The translations under genes were made by a program, and so were the position numbers. The notes under the pieces were generated by a model. The model was not told where the DNA came from, searched no databases, and was given only the letters and a program-made list of their open reading frames with translations. From positions 1 through 25,596 of the forward strand of contig NZ_CABKRX010000077.1 in assembly GCF_902374955.1 (NCBI RefSeq): a stretch of 25,596 nt of DNA, read 5' to 3'. Shown here one piece after another: positions 17,538 through 25,407 of this stretch (the first letter of the stretch is position 1; each line of letters opens with the position of its first letter). The stretch comes from Bacillus massilioanorexius. Lineage in GTDB: Bacteria > Bacillota > Bacilli > Bacillales > DSM-1321.

Positions 17538-17568
17538 TTTACATTCACGTTACGTCAATGTGTATAGT
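17538..17568 (+). promoter_or_regulatory. MerR-type promoter with 19-bp spacer and overlapping operator
   Basis: TTTACA (17538-17543) and TATAGT (17563-17568) are separated by 19 bp, the over-long spacing typical of MerR-regulated promoters. Between and over them lies a 21-bp dyad (17541-17561) of the form ACATT-n-ACGT-t-ACGT-n-AATGT, symmetrical except at two positions and the centre. This fits autoregulation by the MerR-type gene that begins about 22 nt downstream of the -10. Confidence 0.8.
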
Positions 17569-17590
17569 AAAACTATCAGGAGGTGATCAT

Positions 17591-18406
17591 GTGGAATATA
17601 CAGTGCAAAAACTTGGGAAAATGGCTGGAGTAAGTAGTCGAACACTTAGATATTACGATGAGATTGGAATTCTTAAGCCGGCAAGAATTAACTCATCTGG
17701 ATATCGAATTTATGGTCAGTATGAAGTCGATTGCTTACAACAAATTCTCTTTTATCGAGAGCTTGGCGTGAACTTAGACACGATTAAACAAATTATAACG
17801 TCACCCGATTTTGACGGAGCTTTAGCACTTAAACAGCACAGAGAAAAACTCCTTGATAAACGCAAGCAGTTAAATAAACTGATTGAAAATGTTGAAAAAA
17901 CAATTGCTTTAACAGAAGGGAGAATGACTATGTCTAATCACGAGAAATTCGAAGGCTTCAAGAAGCGTATGATAGATGAAAATGAAAAAAAATACGGAAA
18001 AGAAATCCGAAAAAAATATGGGGAAGATACCATAAATCAATCCAATAAAAAAGTAATGGGTATGACAGAAAAACAACATGAAGAGGTTTCTCAGCTTGCA
18101 AATGATATTACAGAAGCGTTAAAAGAAGCGATGCAAACTGGCGACCCTTCATGTGATTTAGCACAGAAAGCTGTAGAATTACATCGCAAGTGGCTTTGCT
18201 ATTATTGGGATTCTTATTCGAAGGAAGCCCATGCTGGATTAGCTCAAATGTATGTAGATGATGAACGCTTTACTGCTTATTATGATAAAGACCAACCAGG
18301 TACCGCAGCTTTTTTACGAGATGCCATTCATATTTATACAGACAATAAAAAACTAATAAAATCCCGTAATAGTTTTATCTATTACGGGATTTTATTTCTC
18401 TTATAA
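17591..18406 (+). CDS. MerR-family regulator with TipAS effector domain (Mta/TipA-like)
   Basis: This 271-aa regulator has an N-terminal MerR winged helix (about 4-70: VQKLGKMAGVSSRTLRYYDE...), a coiled-coil dimerisation helix (about 75-110) and a TipAS ligand-binding domain (about 125-250). Mta and TipAL, known relatives, bind hydrophobic or antibiotic compounds and activate multidrug-resistance promoters, including their own. The start is GTG 17591, preceded by AGGAGGTGA at 7 nt; an ATG at 17558 in the same frame lies inside the promoter and is rejected. The family ends shortly after the FLRDAIHIY segment, but here the frame runs on for about 17 residues through a full terminator hairpin and stops at 18406. 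Loss of an earlier stop, or a one-base indel in the AAAAAA of the codons before, would explain this. It is the only plus-strand gene. Confidence 0.9.
   Translation: MEYTVQKLGKMAGVSSRTLRYYDEIGILKPARINSSGYRIYGQYEVDCLQQILFYRELGVNLDTIKQIITSPDFDGALALKQHREKLLDKRKQLNKLIENVEKTIALTEGRMTMSNHEKFEGFKKRMIDENEKKYGKEIRKKYGEDTINQSNKKVMGMTEKQHEEVSQLANDITEALKEAMQTGDPSCDLAQKAVELHRKWLCYYWDSYSKEAHAGLAQMYVDDERFTAYYDKDQPGTAAFLRDAIHIYTDNKKLIKSRNSFIYYGILFLL
18355..18396. terminator. Bidirectional rho-independent terminator inside the end of the MerR-type reading frame
   Basis: Perfect 18-bp arms, aataaaatcccgtaatag (18355-18372) and ctattacgggattttatt (18379-18396), with a 6-nt loop. The stem is flanked by T-rich ends in both directions, so it can stop the plus-strand MerR transcript and the minus-strand trmK-nif3 transcript. 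It is covered by codons of the MerR-type frame. Confidence 0.85.
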
Positions 18407-18490
18407 GTTTGAGATACTAATACTTTTCAAATAACCATATCTTATTAAACAGCCACAATAACTACAAAGATTAGATTTTAACAAATCTTT

Positions 18491-19612
18491 TTACAAAAAT
18501 GTAAAAGGATCTGTATTAATTTCCGAAACAATCACATCAACTTGCCAATTTTTTTCTTCGCTAAAATCGCTCAGCATGTTAGCGACACCAGCTTTCATAA
18601 CCTTCTCAACGTTATGTCCAGGATCGACAATATTCAATCCCAGCATCATAGCATCATGTGCTGTATGATAATACATATCTCCAGTCACATACACATCGGC
18701 GCCTTGAAATTTAGCTTGATTAATATATTTATTGCCATCACCACCAAGTACCGCAACCTTTTTCACAGTATCTTGTAAATTTCCAACTACTCGCACACCT
18801 TTAACATCAAAAGACTCTTTTACATACTGAGCAAATTCTTCTAATGTCATTGCCTTTGGTAGCTCGCCAATTTTCCCCAATCCTAATGCTTCTCCAGCAT
18901 TTTCAAGTGGATATATATCGTAAGCAACTTCTTCATAAGGGTGCGCTTTAATCATAGCGGTAATGACTTTTCTCTCAATTTCTATAGGGTACACCGTTTC
19001 GATTCTTACTTCTTGAACACTCTCTATTGTCCCTACCGTGCCTATATGCGGGTTCGTTCCTTCTCCAGGTTGAAATGTCCCTGTACCAGAAGAAGTAAAC
19101 GTACAATGACTATAATTCCCTATAAAGCCTGCTCCAGCGTTCCCTAATGCTTCTCGAACGCTTTGCTCTGCTTCTAATGGAACAAAGACAGCTAGCTTTC
19201 GTAGACTCATCTCATAGGTTGGCACTAAAACCTTCGTATTCTCTAATTTTAACGCTTCTGCAAGGAGATCATTTACGCCACCTTTCGTAATATCTAAATT
19301 CGTATGGGCAGCGTACACTGTTATATCATGCTTTATAAGCTTCTCTACAATACGACCATTAGCTTGCGATGTATCTATTTTTTTCAGCGGTCTAAAGATA
19401 ATTGGGTGATGTGCAATAATTAAATCAACATTTTTAGCAATCGCTTCATCTACAACGTCCTCTAACACATCTAGAGCAACCATAACAGTTGAAACTGGTT
19501 TATTCAGCGTTCCTATTTGTAATCCGATCTTATCTCCCTCCATCGCTAATTTCTTAGGAGAAAATTGTTCAAATGCTCCAATTACTTCAAAGCCATTTGG
19601 TATCTTTGTCAC
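18491..19612 (-). CDS. Nif3-like dinuclear metal-centre protein (YqfO-type)
   Basis: This 373-aa protein of the Nif3/DUF34 family has the Bacillus-type layout: the two halves of the metal-binding domain are separated by an inserted PII/CutA-like domain (about 130-235). Likely metal ligands are in IIAHHPIIF (H68, H69), AHTNLD (H103, D107) and near the C-terminus in DPGHNVEK. The family is often named GTP cyclohydrolase 1 type 2 homologue, but its biological role is not settled. The start is GTG 19612 with GAGGAGGT at 8 nt; only one base separates it from the trmK stop codon, so the two genes are translationally coupled. This pair and order are conserved in Bacillus. It ends 84 nt before the shared terminator region. 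Confidence 0.95.
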   Translation of the reverse strand: MTKIPNGFEVIGAFEQFSPKKLAMEGDKIGLQIGTLNKPVSTVMVALDVLEDVVDEAIAKNVDLIIAHHPIIFRPLKKIDTSQANGRIVEKLIKHDITVYAAHTNLDITKGGVNDLLAEALKLENTKVLVPTYEMSLRKLAVFVPLEAEQSVREALGNAGAGFIGNYSHCTFTSSGTGTFQPGEGTNPHIGTVGTIESVQEVRIETVYPIEIERKVITAMIKAHPYEEVAYDIYPLENAGEALGLGKIGELPKAMTLEEFAQYVKESFDVKGVRVVGNLQDTVKKVAVLGGDGNKYINQAKFQGADVYVTGDMYYHTAHDAMMLGLNIVDPGHNVEKVMKAGVANMLSDFSEEKNWQVDVIVSEINTDPFTFL

Positions 19613-19613
19613 T

Positions 19614-20318
19614 TTAAAGGACCTCCTCTACGAATGCTAAATATTGCTTTAATTGCTGCTGTTTTTCTTGAGATGATTCTGTTTTTCCACTTAGCTGCAA
19701 TTGTTCGAGAATCTTTTTCCAATGCTTGCTTTCTGCTTGCCATTTTTTTCGAAAAACTTCATTACACTCTTTTTCTAAAAATGGTCCAAGTAAAAGTTGT
19801 CTGTCTTTCTTTTCACTATATGGTGCTTCTGGATCCCCTTTTTCAGCTACTAGAATTTCATAAATTTTACCATCTTCTTCAATAATGACTTCATTCACTA
19901 ATTGCCAAGAATGTTTTAATAACCACTTTCGAATGTTAATTGCTTGAATATTTGGTTGTAAAACGAGTCTTTGTACTCCTTCAAGCTTATCGGTCCCACG
20001 ATCTAATATATTAGAAATGAGTGTACCACCCATACCTGCGATTGTAATACATGTTGCCTCATTTGGAGATAAAACATCTAATCCATCTCCTTTTCGAACT
20101 GAGATCTTTTGTTCAAATCCTTCTTCTAATACCTGATTATGTGCCGATGACCACGGACCATCTGCTACCTCTCCTGCAATCGCTTTTTGTACAATTCCAG
20201 CATGGACTGCATAGCAAGGTAGATAAGCATGGTCAGAACCAATATCAGCTAATATACTATCCTTTGGAATAAAAGAGGCTACTGTATGTAATCTTTTTGA
20301 TAAATTTTCGCTATTCAT
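19614..20318 (-). CDS. trmK: tRNA (adenine22-N1)-methyltransferase
   Basis: This 234-aa SAM-dependent methyltransferase (YqfN in B. subtilis) makes m1A22 in the D-loop region of some tRNAs. The SAM-binding motif I is ADIGSDHAYLP (24-34), and GMGGTLI (95-101) is the family's second hallmark. The C-terminal part (about 160-234) is charged and helical, as expected for the coiled-coil domain. A longer frame starts at GTG 20327 but overlaps the AGGTGA site; ATG 20318, 5 nt behind it, is chosen. It sits between cccA and the Nif3-like gene as in Bacillus, is coupled to the latter, and has its own promoter upstream (20352-20381). Confidence 0.95.
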   Translation of the reverse strand: MNSENLSKRLHTVASFIPKDSILADIGSDHAYLPCYAVHAGIVQKAIAGEVADGPWSSAHNQVLEEGFEQKISVRKGDGLDVLSPNEATCITIAGMGGTLISNILDRGTDKLEGVQRLVLQPNIQAINIRKWLLKHSWQLVNEVIIEEDGKIYEILVAEKGDPEAPYSEKKDRQLLLGPFLEKECNEVFRKKWQAESKHWKKILEQLQLSGKTESSQEKQQQLKQYLAFVEEVL

Positions 20319-20351
20319 GTAAGTCACCTATTTCTTTTTCTTTACTGTTAC

Positions 20352-20381
20352 AGTATAAAGAACTATTTATCCTTTATGCAA
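20352..20381 (-). promoter_or_regulatory. Sigma-A promoter of trmK-nif3 with a palindrome over the -10
   Basis: On the minus strand TTGCAT (20381-20376), an 18-nt spacer and TATACT (20357-20352). The -10 overlaps a perfect 13-bp palindrome TACTGT-T-ACAGTA (20343-20355). The start codon is about 25-30 nt downstream of the expected transcription start. Confidence 0.6.
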
Positions 20382-20465
20382 CCGTATAGACGTTATAATA
20401 CGATTATTTATTCTTTAAGACTATTCCCCTTTGTATGACACACTACTTTTTTTCCATACTTGTAC

Positions 20466-20493
20466 AAAAAAAAACGACTGATTAAAACAGTCG
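20466..20493 (-). terminator. Rho-independent terminator of cccA
   Basis: Minus-strand stem CGACTG (20493-20488) and CAGTCG (20480-20475) with a 7-nt loop, followed by nine T (20474-20466). It begins 12 nt after the cccA stop codon. Confidence 0.9.
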
Positions 20494-20505
20494 CTTCCAT
20501 ACCCA

Positions 20506-20871
20506 TTATAGTTTAGATAACCATTCAGCCATTTCATCCAGCTTATCTTCTGGTACAAGTTTCCCTGGCATACCACCTGGAGTACCGTCTTTAATAATCG
20601 TCTTAATTTCGTCTACGGATTTCTTTCCGCCTACACCTTTAAGTGCTGGTCCTACTACCCCTTGATAAGAATCGCCATGACATGACAAACAGTTTGCCTT
20701 GTAAATCTCTTCTGGAGATCCGGCCGCTTGTTCCGTTTTCTTTTCCCCTCCATCTTTCTTGCCCTCAGCAATCTCTTTAGCATCGCCAAGACCTTTAAAG
20801 GAAAGACCGAACATTATGATAATTCCGAACACCATAATCACAACAAAAGGAATAATTGGATTACGATTCAT
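20506..20871 (-). CDS. cccA: Membrane-anchored cytochrome c550
   Basis: This 121-aa class I c-type cytochrome has one N-terminal membrane anchor (about 7-27), a charged, flexible linker (about 28-52) and an extracytoplasmic haem domain. The haem attaches at CLSCH (61-65), and the distal methionine is M101 in GGMPGKL. Homologues in Bacillus are about 120 aa and shuttle electrons to terminal oxidase. A longer frame starts at 20895; ATG 20871 is chosen because GGGGAGGT lies 7 nt upstream and the anchor then follows directly. In B. subtilis cccA directly follows sigA; here a membrane-protein gene lies between. A strong terminator follows. Confidence 0.95.
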   Translation of the reverse strand: MNRNPIIPFVVIMVFGIIIMFGLSFKGLGDAKEIAEGKKDGGEKKTEQAAGSPEEIYKANCLSCHGDSYQGVVGPALKGVGGKKSVDEIKTIIKDGTPGGMPGKLVPEDKLDEMAEWLSKL

Positions 20872-21022
20872 TCTTTCTACCTCCCCTATGTACATTTCTA
20901 TCTGTATACAATAAATCCAAACAACTCTTATTTTACTTGAAAATCTTTACAAGGAAAAGACCTAACCGACAAGTTATGGAATATTTTCGGAAATTAGACA
21001 TATATGTAAAACTTTTCAAGTT

Positions 21023-21580
21023 TTATTGAAATAAACCAAAATACTTCAAGAAAAAATATAATATGACAATGGAGCCAAAAACCCCAGCAGTTGTAAAATA
21101 AGGTAGATTCATTTTTTTGCCAATAAATGTCCAGATCAGACAGTTTATGAAAAGTAGCATATAAAGGATTACCACTTGTCCAGAAGCAAATATTTCCCAG
21201 ACACTAACAGTCATCATCAAAGTTACTAGCGATATCGCAATGAGAGGAAATGATATGATTCGTTGTTTTTTATTTTCATAAAAAGTAATCCCAATTAAAG
21301 TTCCTAGTAAAATTATGTAAAGAGCTATTTGCAAAAACGTTTTAATTTCTGTAAAATAATTTACAATAAAAGCACTTACAATTATGATGGAAATGAAAAC
21401 ATATGGAATAGTTATTTTGCGCATTTTCTTTTTCGGAGTGGATAATTGCTCATCTTCCCCTTCCGAATATAAAGCCAATAAATAATTACAATATTGTTCA
21501 GGTAAAATTCTTGTTTTTTTCCAATAACGAATCTCGTTTAACAAAATTTTTTTTCGAGTCTCATTCATGTGGCAAATCAC
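21023..21580 (-). CDS. Unrecognised five-helix membrane protein
   Basis: I do not recognise a family. The 185-aa protein has a cytoplasmic-looking N-terminal part (1-55) rich in charged residues, with WKKTRILPEQYCNYLLALYS at about 20-39, then five hydrophobic segments (about 56-75, 81-100, 110-130, 134-153, 161-180). The short N-terminal domain with an LPEQYC-type helix before a bundle of helices recalls small Bacillus proteins of unknown function. The start is uncertain: GTG 21580 has a GAAGGA site 8 nt upstream, whereas ATG 21568, starting MNETRKK, lacks a well-spaced site. It lies between rpoD and cccA, behind the rpoD terminator, so it probably has its own promoter. The stop codon is embedded in a weak palindrome without a U-tract. 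Confidence 0.75.
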   Translation of the reverse strand: MICHMNETRKKILLNEIRYWKKTRILPEQYCNYLLALYSEGEDEQLSTPKKKMRKITIPYVFISIIIVSAFIVNYFTEIKTFLQIALYIILLGTLIGITFYENKKQRIISFPLIAISLVTLMMTVSVWEIFASGQVVILYMLLFINCLIWTFIGKKMNLPYFTTAGVFGSIVILYFFLKYFGLFQ

Positions 21581-21741
21581 ATCCTTATTCCTTCTCCCTT
21601 GATATATCGGGTATTTACCCTATTTTTCAATATAGGAAAGTGATTGGTTAAAAATTCTTTAAATGTTCTTGTAGAACGCACAATTTTGACCTTTTTTATC
21701 TAAAAAATACAGCGCTTACATGGTGGAAAACATTTTGCTAC

Positions 21742-21818
21742 AAAAAAACTCATAAGCAAACATACTATCGTAACACGAGGTAGAAACACCTTGTCAACAA
21801 TATGCATACTTATGAGTT
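21742..21818 (-). terminator. Branched rho-independent terminator of rpoD
   Basis: On the minus strand AACTCATAAG (21818-21809) pairs with CTTATGAGTT (21756-21747), followed by TTTTTTT. The roughly 50-nt loop contains an imperfect inner hairpin (ACAAGGT with ACCTCGT, about 21774-21800). It starts 8 nt after the rpoD stop codon. Confidence 0.75.
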
Positions 21819-21826
21819 ACTGGTTT

Positions 21827-22954
21827 CTATTCTAAGAAATCTTTTAGACGTTTGCTTCTACTTGGATGTCTAAGCTTTCTCAATGCTTTAGCTTCGATTT
21901 GGCGAATACGTTCACGAGTTACACCAAATACTTTACCCACTTCTTCAAGAGTGCGTGTTCTGCCATCATCCAATCCAAAACGAAGACGTAATACATTTTC
22001 TTCTCGATCAGTTAATGTGTCTAAAACGTCTTCTAATTGCTCTTTTAAAAGCTCATATGCTGCATGTTCAGATGGTGAGGTTGCGTCTTGATCCTCAATA
22101 AAATCACCAAGATGTGAATCATCTTCTTCACCAATTGGTGTTTCTAATGAAACTGGTTCTTGTGCAATCTTTAATATTTCTCTAACTTTTTCAGGTGTTA
22201 GATCCATATCTTCTGCAATTTCTTCAGGAGATGGTTCACGCCCTAAATCTTGAAGTAATTGACGCTGAACTCGAATTAATTTATTAATCGTTTCAACCAT
22301 ATGAACCGGAATACGGATTGTACGCGCTTGGTCAGCAATGGCACGTGTGATGGCTTGTCGAATCCACCAAGTTGCGTACGTACTAAATTTAAAGCCTTTA
22401 CGATAGTCAAACTTTTCAACTGCCTTGATTAATCCCATATTTCCTTCTTGGATTAAGTCAAGAAACAGCATACCACGTCCAACGTATCGTTTTGCAATAC
22501 TTACAACTAGTCGAAGGTTCGCTTCCGCTAAACGACGCTTAGCTTCCTCATCTCCTTCTTCAATTCTTTCTGCAAGAGCAATCTCTTCTTCACCAGAAAG
22601 AAGATTAACTCGACCAATTTCTTTTAAATACATTCGCACAGGATCGTTAATTTTAACTCCAGGAGGAACGCTTAGATCATTTAAGTCAAATTCTTCTTCT
22701 TTTGCTAAATCTTTAATGTTTGGATCACCATCATTGTCTTCATCTTCAGAAAGAACTTCGACTCCCTGATCACCAAGGAAATCAAAATATTCGTCTATTG
22801 CATCAGAATCAAGTTCAAAGCTAGCTAATTTCTCACTTACATCTTCATATGTGAGAACACCACGCTTTTTACCTAATTCAAGCAATTGTTCTTTTACTTG
22901 TTCTAGTGTTAATTCATTTTCTACATCTTTGGAACGAGCTGATTTATCAGCCAT
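21827..22954 (-). CDS. rpoD: Primary sigma factor (sigma A)
   Basis: This 375-aa protein is the housekeeping sigma factor of RNA polymerase (SigA in B. subtilis, 371 aa). It has an acidic, lysine-rich N-terminal region 1.1 (about 1-95), region 1.2 with VRMYLKEIGRV, region 2 including the -10 recognising YATWWIRQAITRAIADQART, region 3, and region 4.2 with the -35 recognising helix VTRERIRQIEAKALRKLRH. It ends RSKRLKDFLE as usual. A longer frame starts at TTG 22972, inside the ribosome site; ATG 22954 follows GGAAGGAGGGG and is correct. It follows dnaG with 52 nt between and is expected to be co-transcribed with it. Confidence 0.98.
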   Translation of the reverse strand: MADKSARSKDVENELTLEQVKEQLLELGKKRGVLTYEDVSEKLASFELDSDAIDEYFDFLGDQGVEVLSEDEDNDGDPNIKDLAKEEEFDLNDLSVPPGVKINDPVRMYLKEIGRVNLLSGEEEIALAERIEEGDEEAKRRLAEANLRLVVSIAKRYVGRGMLFLDLIQEGNMGLIKAVEKFDYRKGFKFSTYATWWIRQAITRAIADQARTIRIPVHMVETINKLIRVQRQLLQDLGREPSPEEIAEDMDLTPEKVREILKIAQEPVSLETPIGEEDDSHLGDFIEDQDATSPSEHAAYELLKEQLEDVLDTLTDREENVLRLRFGLDDGRTRTLEEVGKVFGVTRERIRQIEAKALRKLRHPSRSKRLKDFLE

Positions 22955-23006
22955 ATGTTCCCCTCCTTCCAAACTTTCGACACATCATGTGGATCATTCA
23001 TATATG

Positions 23007-24821
23007 TTAATTGGTCTTTAATCGAAGTATTTCTGAAGCAATTTTGGCTGCTTGCAAATAATCGCCTAAACGTTCTGCTTCCATTCTTTCAGCTTCTTTT
23101 TCTTTTATCTTTAACATTTTTTGTTGTTTCAACACAGCACTTACATAATCTTTTAATTCATCTTCTGATGGATCAGGAGATACAGACATCATTTGTATTT
23201 GAGAAACGATTTGCCTTAAGCTTTTATCAGGAATAAATGAAAGGAAAAGACTGATATCTGGGTCCTCTCTCTCTTCATAATACCCATACAAGTAGGTGAT
23301 AATAGCTTGATGTTCATCAATATTTAATAAGGTATCCCCTAATAATGATCTAATTTTAAAGGCTGTTTCTTTATCTTGCAGCATATGAGCGATTAGCCTT
23401 AGCTCTGCATTGATATAAGCTGGTTTTAGCTTCTGCTCATATTGCAAAACGATCCCGCTGGATGGTTCACGAAAATTATTTTGCGGCAAATTTCCTCTTT
23501 TTTTCTCAGCAAAGAAAACTTGTTTTTGTTGAGCCATAAGAGTGTCAAGTGATAAAGAAAACTCTGAAGAAATTTGGCGCAAATAATGCTCTCTTTCAAC
23601 TGCGTTTGGAAGTTTAGCGATTTCTTTAAGAACTTCTTCAATATAAGAAATTCTGTCACCCTCATTATTCATATTGCGACCTTTTTTTAAGAATCTCATC
23701 TTAAAGGCCAAATAAGTATAACTATTTCCAATTACATCTTGGCTAAAGCTTTTAGTTCCGTACTTCTTTATATATTCATCTGGATCTAACCCATCAGGCA
23801 TTAAAGCGACCTTCACAGAAAGCCCTGCTTGTAAAATCATATCTGCAGCACGATTCGCTGCCTCTAAGCCTGGGTTGTCTGAATCATAACAAATGAGAAT
23901 TTGTGAACAATTGCGCTTTAGAATTTGTAGATGATCATCAGTTAAAGATGTACCCATCGTTGCTATGCCATTTTCAACACCAGCAGCATTTGCTGATATA
24001 GTATCTGCAAACCCTTCAAAAAGTACAGCCTGTTCTTTTTTTCGAATGGAAGCTCTTGCTTGATGAAAATTGAACAAAACTTTACTTTTGTTAAAAATGG
24101 GCGTTTCAGGACTATTTAAGTATTTTGGTTCATCATTTCCTAATGCTCTTCCAGAGAAGGCTACTACCTCTCCATGATGATTCTTAATAGGGAACATAAT
24201 TCTATTTCGAAAACGATCAAACTTTTTCTGATCATCCTCTCTTTTCACTATTATTCCTGCTTGATATAAAACATCATCGTCAAATCCACGCTTGCTGAGG
24301 AATGTATGAACAAAATCCCAAGAATTTAAAGCGTATCCAATTGAAAACTTTTCAATTGATTCCTTCGTAAACCCTCTGTCAAGCAAATATTGTAGAGCCT
24401 CTTCTCCCTCTTTTGTGTTAAGAAGTAAATGATGATAAAATTTCGTTAACAGCTCGTGGGCTTCGATCATTTTCTTTTCAGCACTAGGCGGTTGACTTTG
24501 ACCATTATTGTCACTCAACTCAATTTGCAATGGAACATTTCCACGTTCCGCTAATTCCTTTGCTGCTTCTAAAAATGAGTATCCTTCGATATCCATTAAA
24601 AAAGTAAAAACATTTCCTCCTGCTCCACAGCCGAAACAATGAAAAATTTGTTTATCTGGCGATACGGAAAACGAGGGAGTGTTCTCACCATGAAAAGGAC
24701 AAAGGCCGAAATAATTTCTACCTTGCTTTTTTAGCTGGACATATTCGTTGATTACATCAACAATGTCAACAGCATTCCTAATTGTATTTAGTTGTTCTTC
24801 AGATAATCTACTGTTAGACAT
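23007..24821 (-). CDS. dnaG: DNA primase
   Basis: This 604-aa protein synthesises RNA primers at the replication fork together with DnaB helicase. The N-terminal CHC2 zinc finger is CPFH (C41, H44) with C62 and C65; the TOPRIM domain has the catalytic glutamate in LFEGF (E269) and acidic DSD (313-315); the C-terminal helicase-interaction domain follows, ending ASEILRLKTN. The second TOPRIM part reads CYDSDNPGLEAA. The ATG at 24821 has an AAAGGTG site 6 nt upstream. It sits between the YqxD-like gene and rpoD, the classic macromolecular synthesis operon order. The first 20 residues differ clearly from the MGNRIP-type start of B. subtilis and B. cereus as I remember them, which argues for another Bacillaceae genus. 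Confidence 0.97.
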   Translation of the reverse strand: MSNSRLSEEQLNTIRNAVDIVDVINEYVQLKKQGRNYFGLCPFHGENTPSFSVSPDKQIFHCFGCGAGGNVFTFLMDIEGYSFLEAAKELAERGNVPLQIELSDNNGQSQPPSAEKKMIEAHELLTKFYHHLLLNTKEGEEALQYLLDRGFTKESIEKFSIGYALNSWDFVHTFLSKRGFDDDVLYQAGIIVKREDDQKKFDRFRNRIMFPIKNHHGEVVAFSGRALGNDEPKYLNSPETPIFNKSKVLFNFHQARASIRKKEQAVLFEGFADTISANAAGVENGIATMGTSLTDDHLQILKRNCSQILICYDSDNPGLEAANRAADMILQAGLSVKVALMPDGLDPDEYIKKYGTKSFSQDVIGNSYTYLAFKMRFLKKGRNMNNEGDRISYIEEVLKEIAKLPNAVEREHYLRQISSEFSLSLDTLMAQQKQVFFAEKKRGNLPQNNFREPSSGIVLQYEQKLKPAYINAELRLIAHMLQDKETAFKIRSLLGDTLLNIDEHQAIITYLYGYYEEREDPDISLFLSFIPDKSLRQIVSQIQMMSVSPDPSEDELKDYVSAVLKQQKMLKIKEKEAERMEAERLGDYLQAAKIASEILRLKTN

Positions 24822-24870
24822 GGACTACACCTTTTTCTGTAGGTGATAATCTATTATTCGATAGAACTTT

Positions 24871-25329
24871 TCAAATTCCTGCAAAGTTCGACAAAATTTT
24901 TAGTAATGTTTTGCGGAAGTTATCACGCTCGTGGGCAGTAAATGCTTTTGGTCCTTTCGAATAGACACCTTTTCTTCTCTTTTTAGCCGCTTCATGTCTC
25001 ATAAATAAAAGGGAGTCAATATTGCTCTCATTATAGAATATTCCCCTTGGAGATATTACACAAACCCCTTTTCCTATTAAGGCAGCCGCTAAACCAATGT
25101 CGCTAGTTACCGCAATATCCCCTTTTTTAGAATGATTCATCATATATATGTCAGCTGCTTCTTTATCCCAATCAACATATACCCATTTTGCATCTGAGTA
25201 TGAATTTGTTTTATTTTTTATGGATGCAACGAAGATAACCTCTATATGATATTTTTTTGCACAACTTATACATTCTTCTTTTACGGGGCATGCATCTGCA
25301 TCTACTATAAGTGTAGGTTTGTCAGACAT
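24871..25329 (-). CDS. YqxD/YaiI-family protein (DUF188, UPF0178)
   Basis: This 152-aa protein belongs to a widespread family of unknown biochemical role whose fold resembles PIN/NYN nucleases. The N-terminal VDADACPVKEE (9-19) and VTSDIGLAA (about 74-82) hold the conserved acidic residues; the C-terminus is basic (KRRKGVYSKGPKAFTAHERD). In Bacillus its gene precedes dnaG, as here (49-nt gap). The ATG at 25329 has only a weak AAGAAGAG site directly upstream. A nuclease function is not shown; it is suggested by the fold of relatives. Confidence 0.93.
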   Translation of the reverse strand: MSDKPTLIVDADACPVKEECISCAKKYHIEVIFVASIKNKTNSYSDAKWVYVDWDKEAADIYMMNHSKKGDIAVTSDIGLAAALIGKGVCVISPRGIFYNESNIDSLLFMRHEAAKKRRKGVYSKGPKAFTAHERDNFRKTLLKILSNFAGI

Positions 25330-25379
25330 CTCTTCTTAATTTCTCCATTTTTCCTCATATTCCTTCTTAATTTCTTACA

Positions 25380-25407
25380 AGTTTAAAAAAGTGAATAAGC
25401 TTGTCGA
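25380..25407 (-). promoter_or_regulatory. Candidate sigma-A promoter of the yqxD-dnaG-rpoD operon
   Basis: Minus-strand TCGACA (25407-25402), a 16-nt spacer and TAAACT (25385-25380), about 50 nt before the YqxD-type start codon. A better -10, TATAAT (25513-25508), lies further upstream but lacks a matching -35; it is flanked by an inverted repeat described under findings. Confidence 0.4.

Noticed and set aside
21008..21024. AAAACTT-TTC-AAGTTTT palindrome at the stop codon of the membrane-protein gene
   Set aside because: Weak, A/T-only stem without a U-tract on the coding strand; not called a terminator.
22955..23236. Plus-strand 93-codon frame antisense to the 3' end of dnaG
   Set aside because: It recalls the position of the antE frame of B. 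subtilis, but it has no ribosome site or family resemblance and mirrors the well-conserved dnaG codons; treated as a shadow.
25299..25352. 17-codon frame (MRKNGEIKKRCLTNLHL) overlapping the start of the YqxD-like gene
   Set aside because: The AAGAAGGA in front is only 2-3 nt from its ATG, too close, and nothing else supports it.
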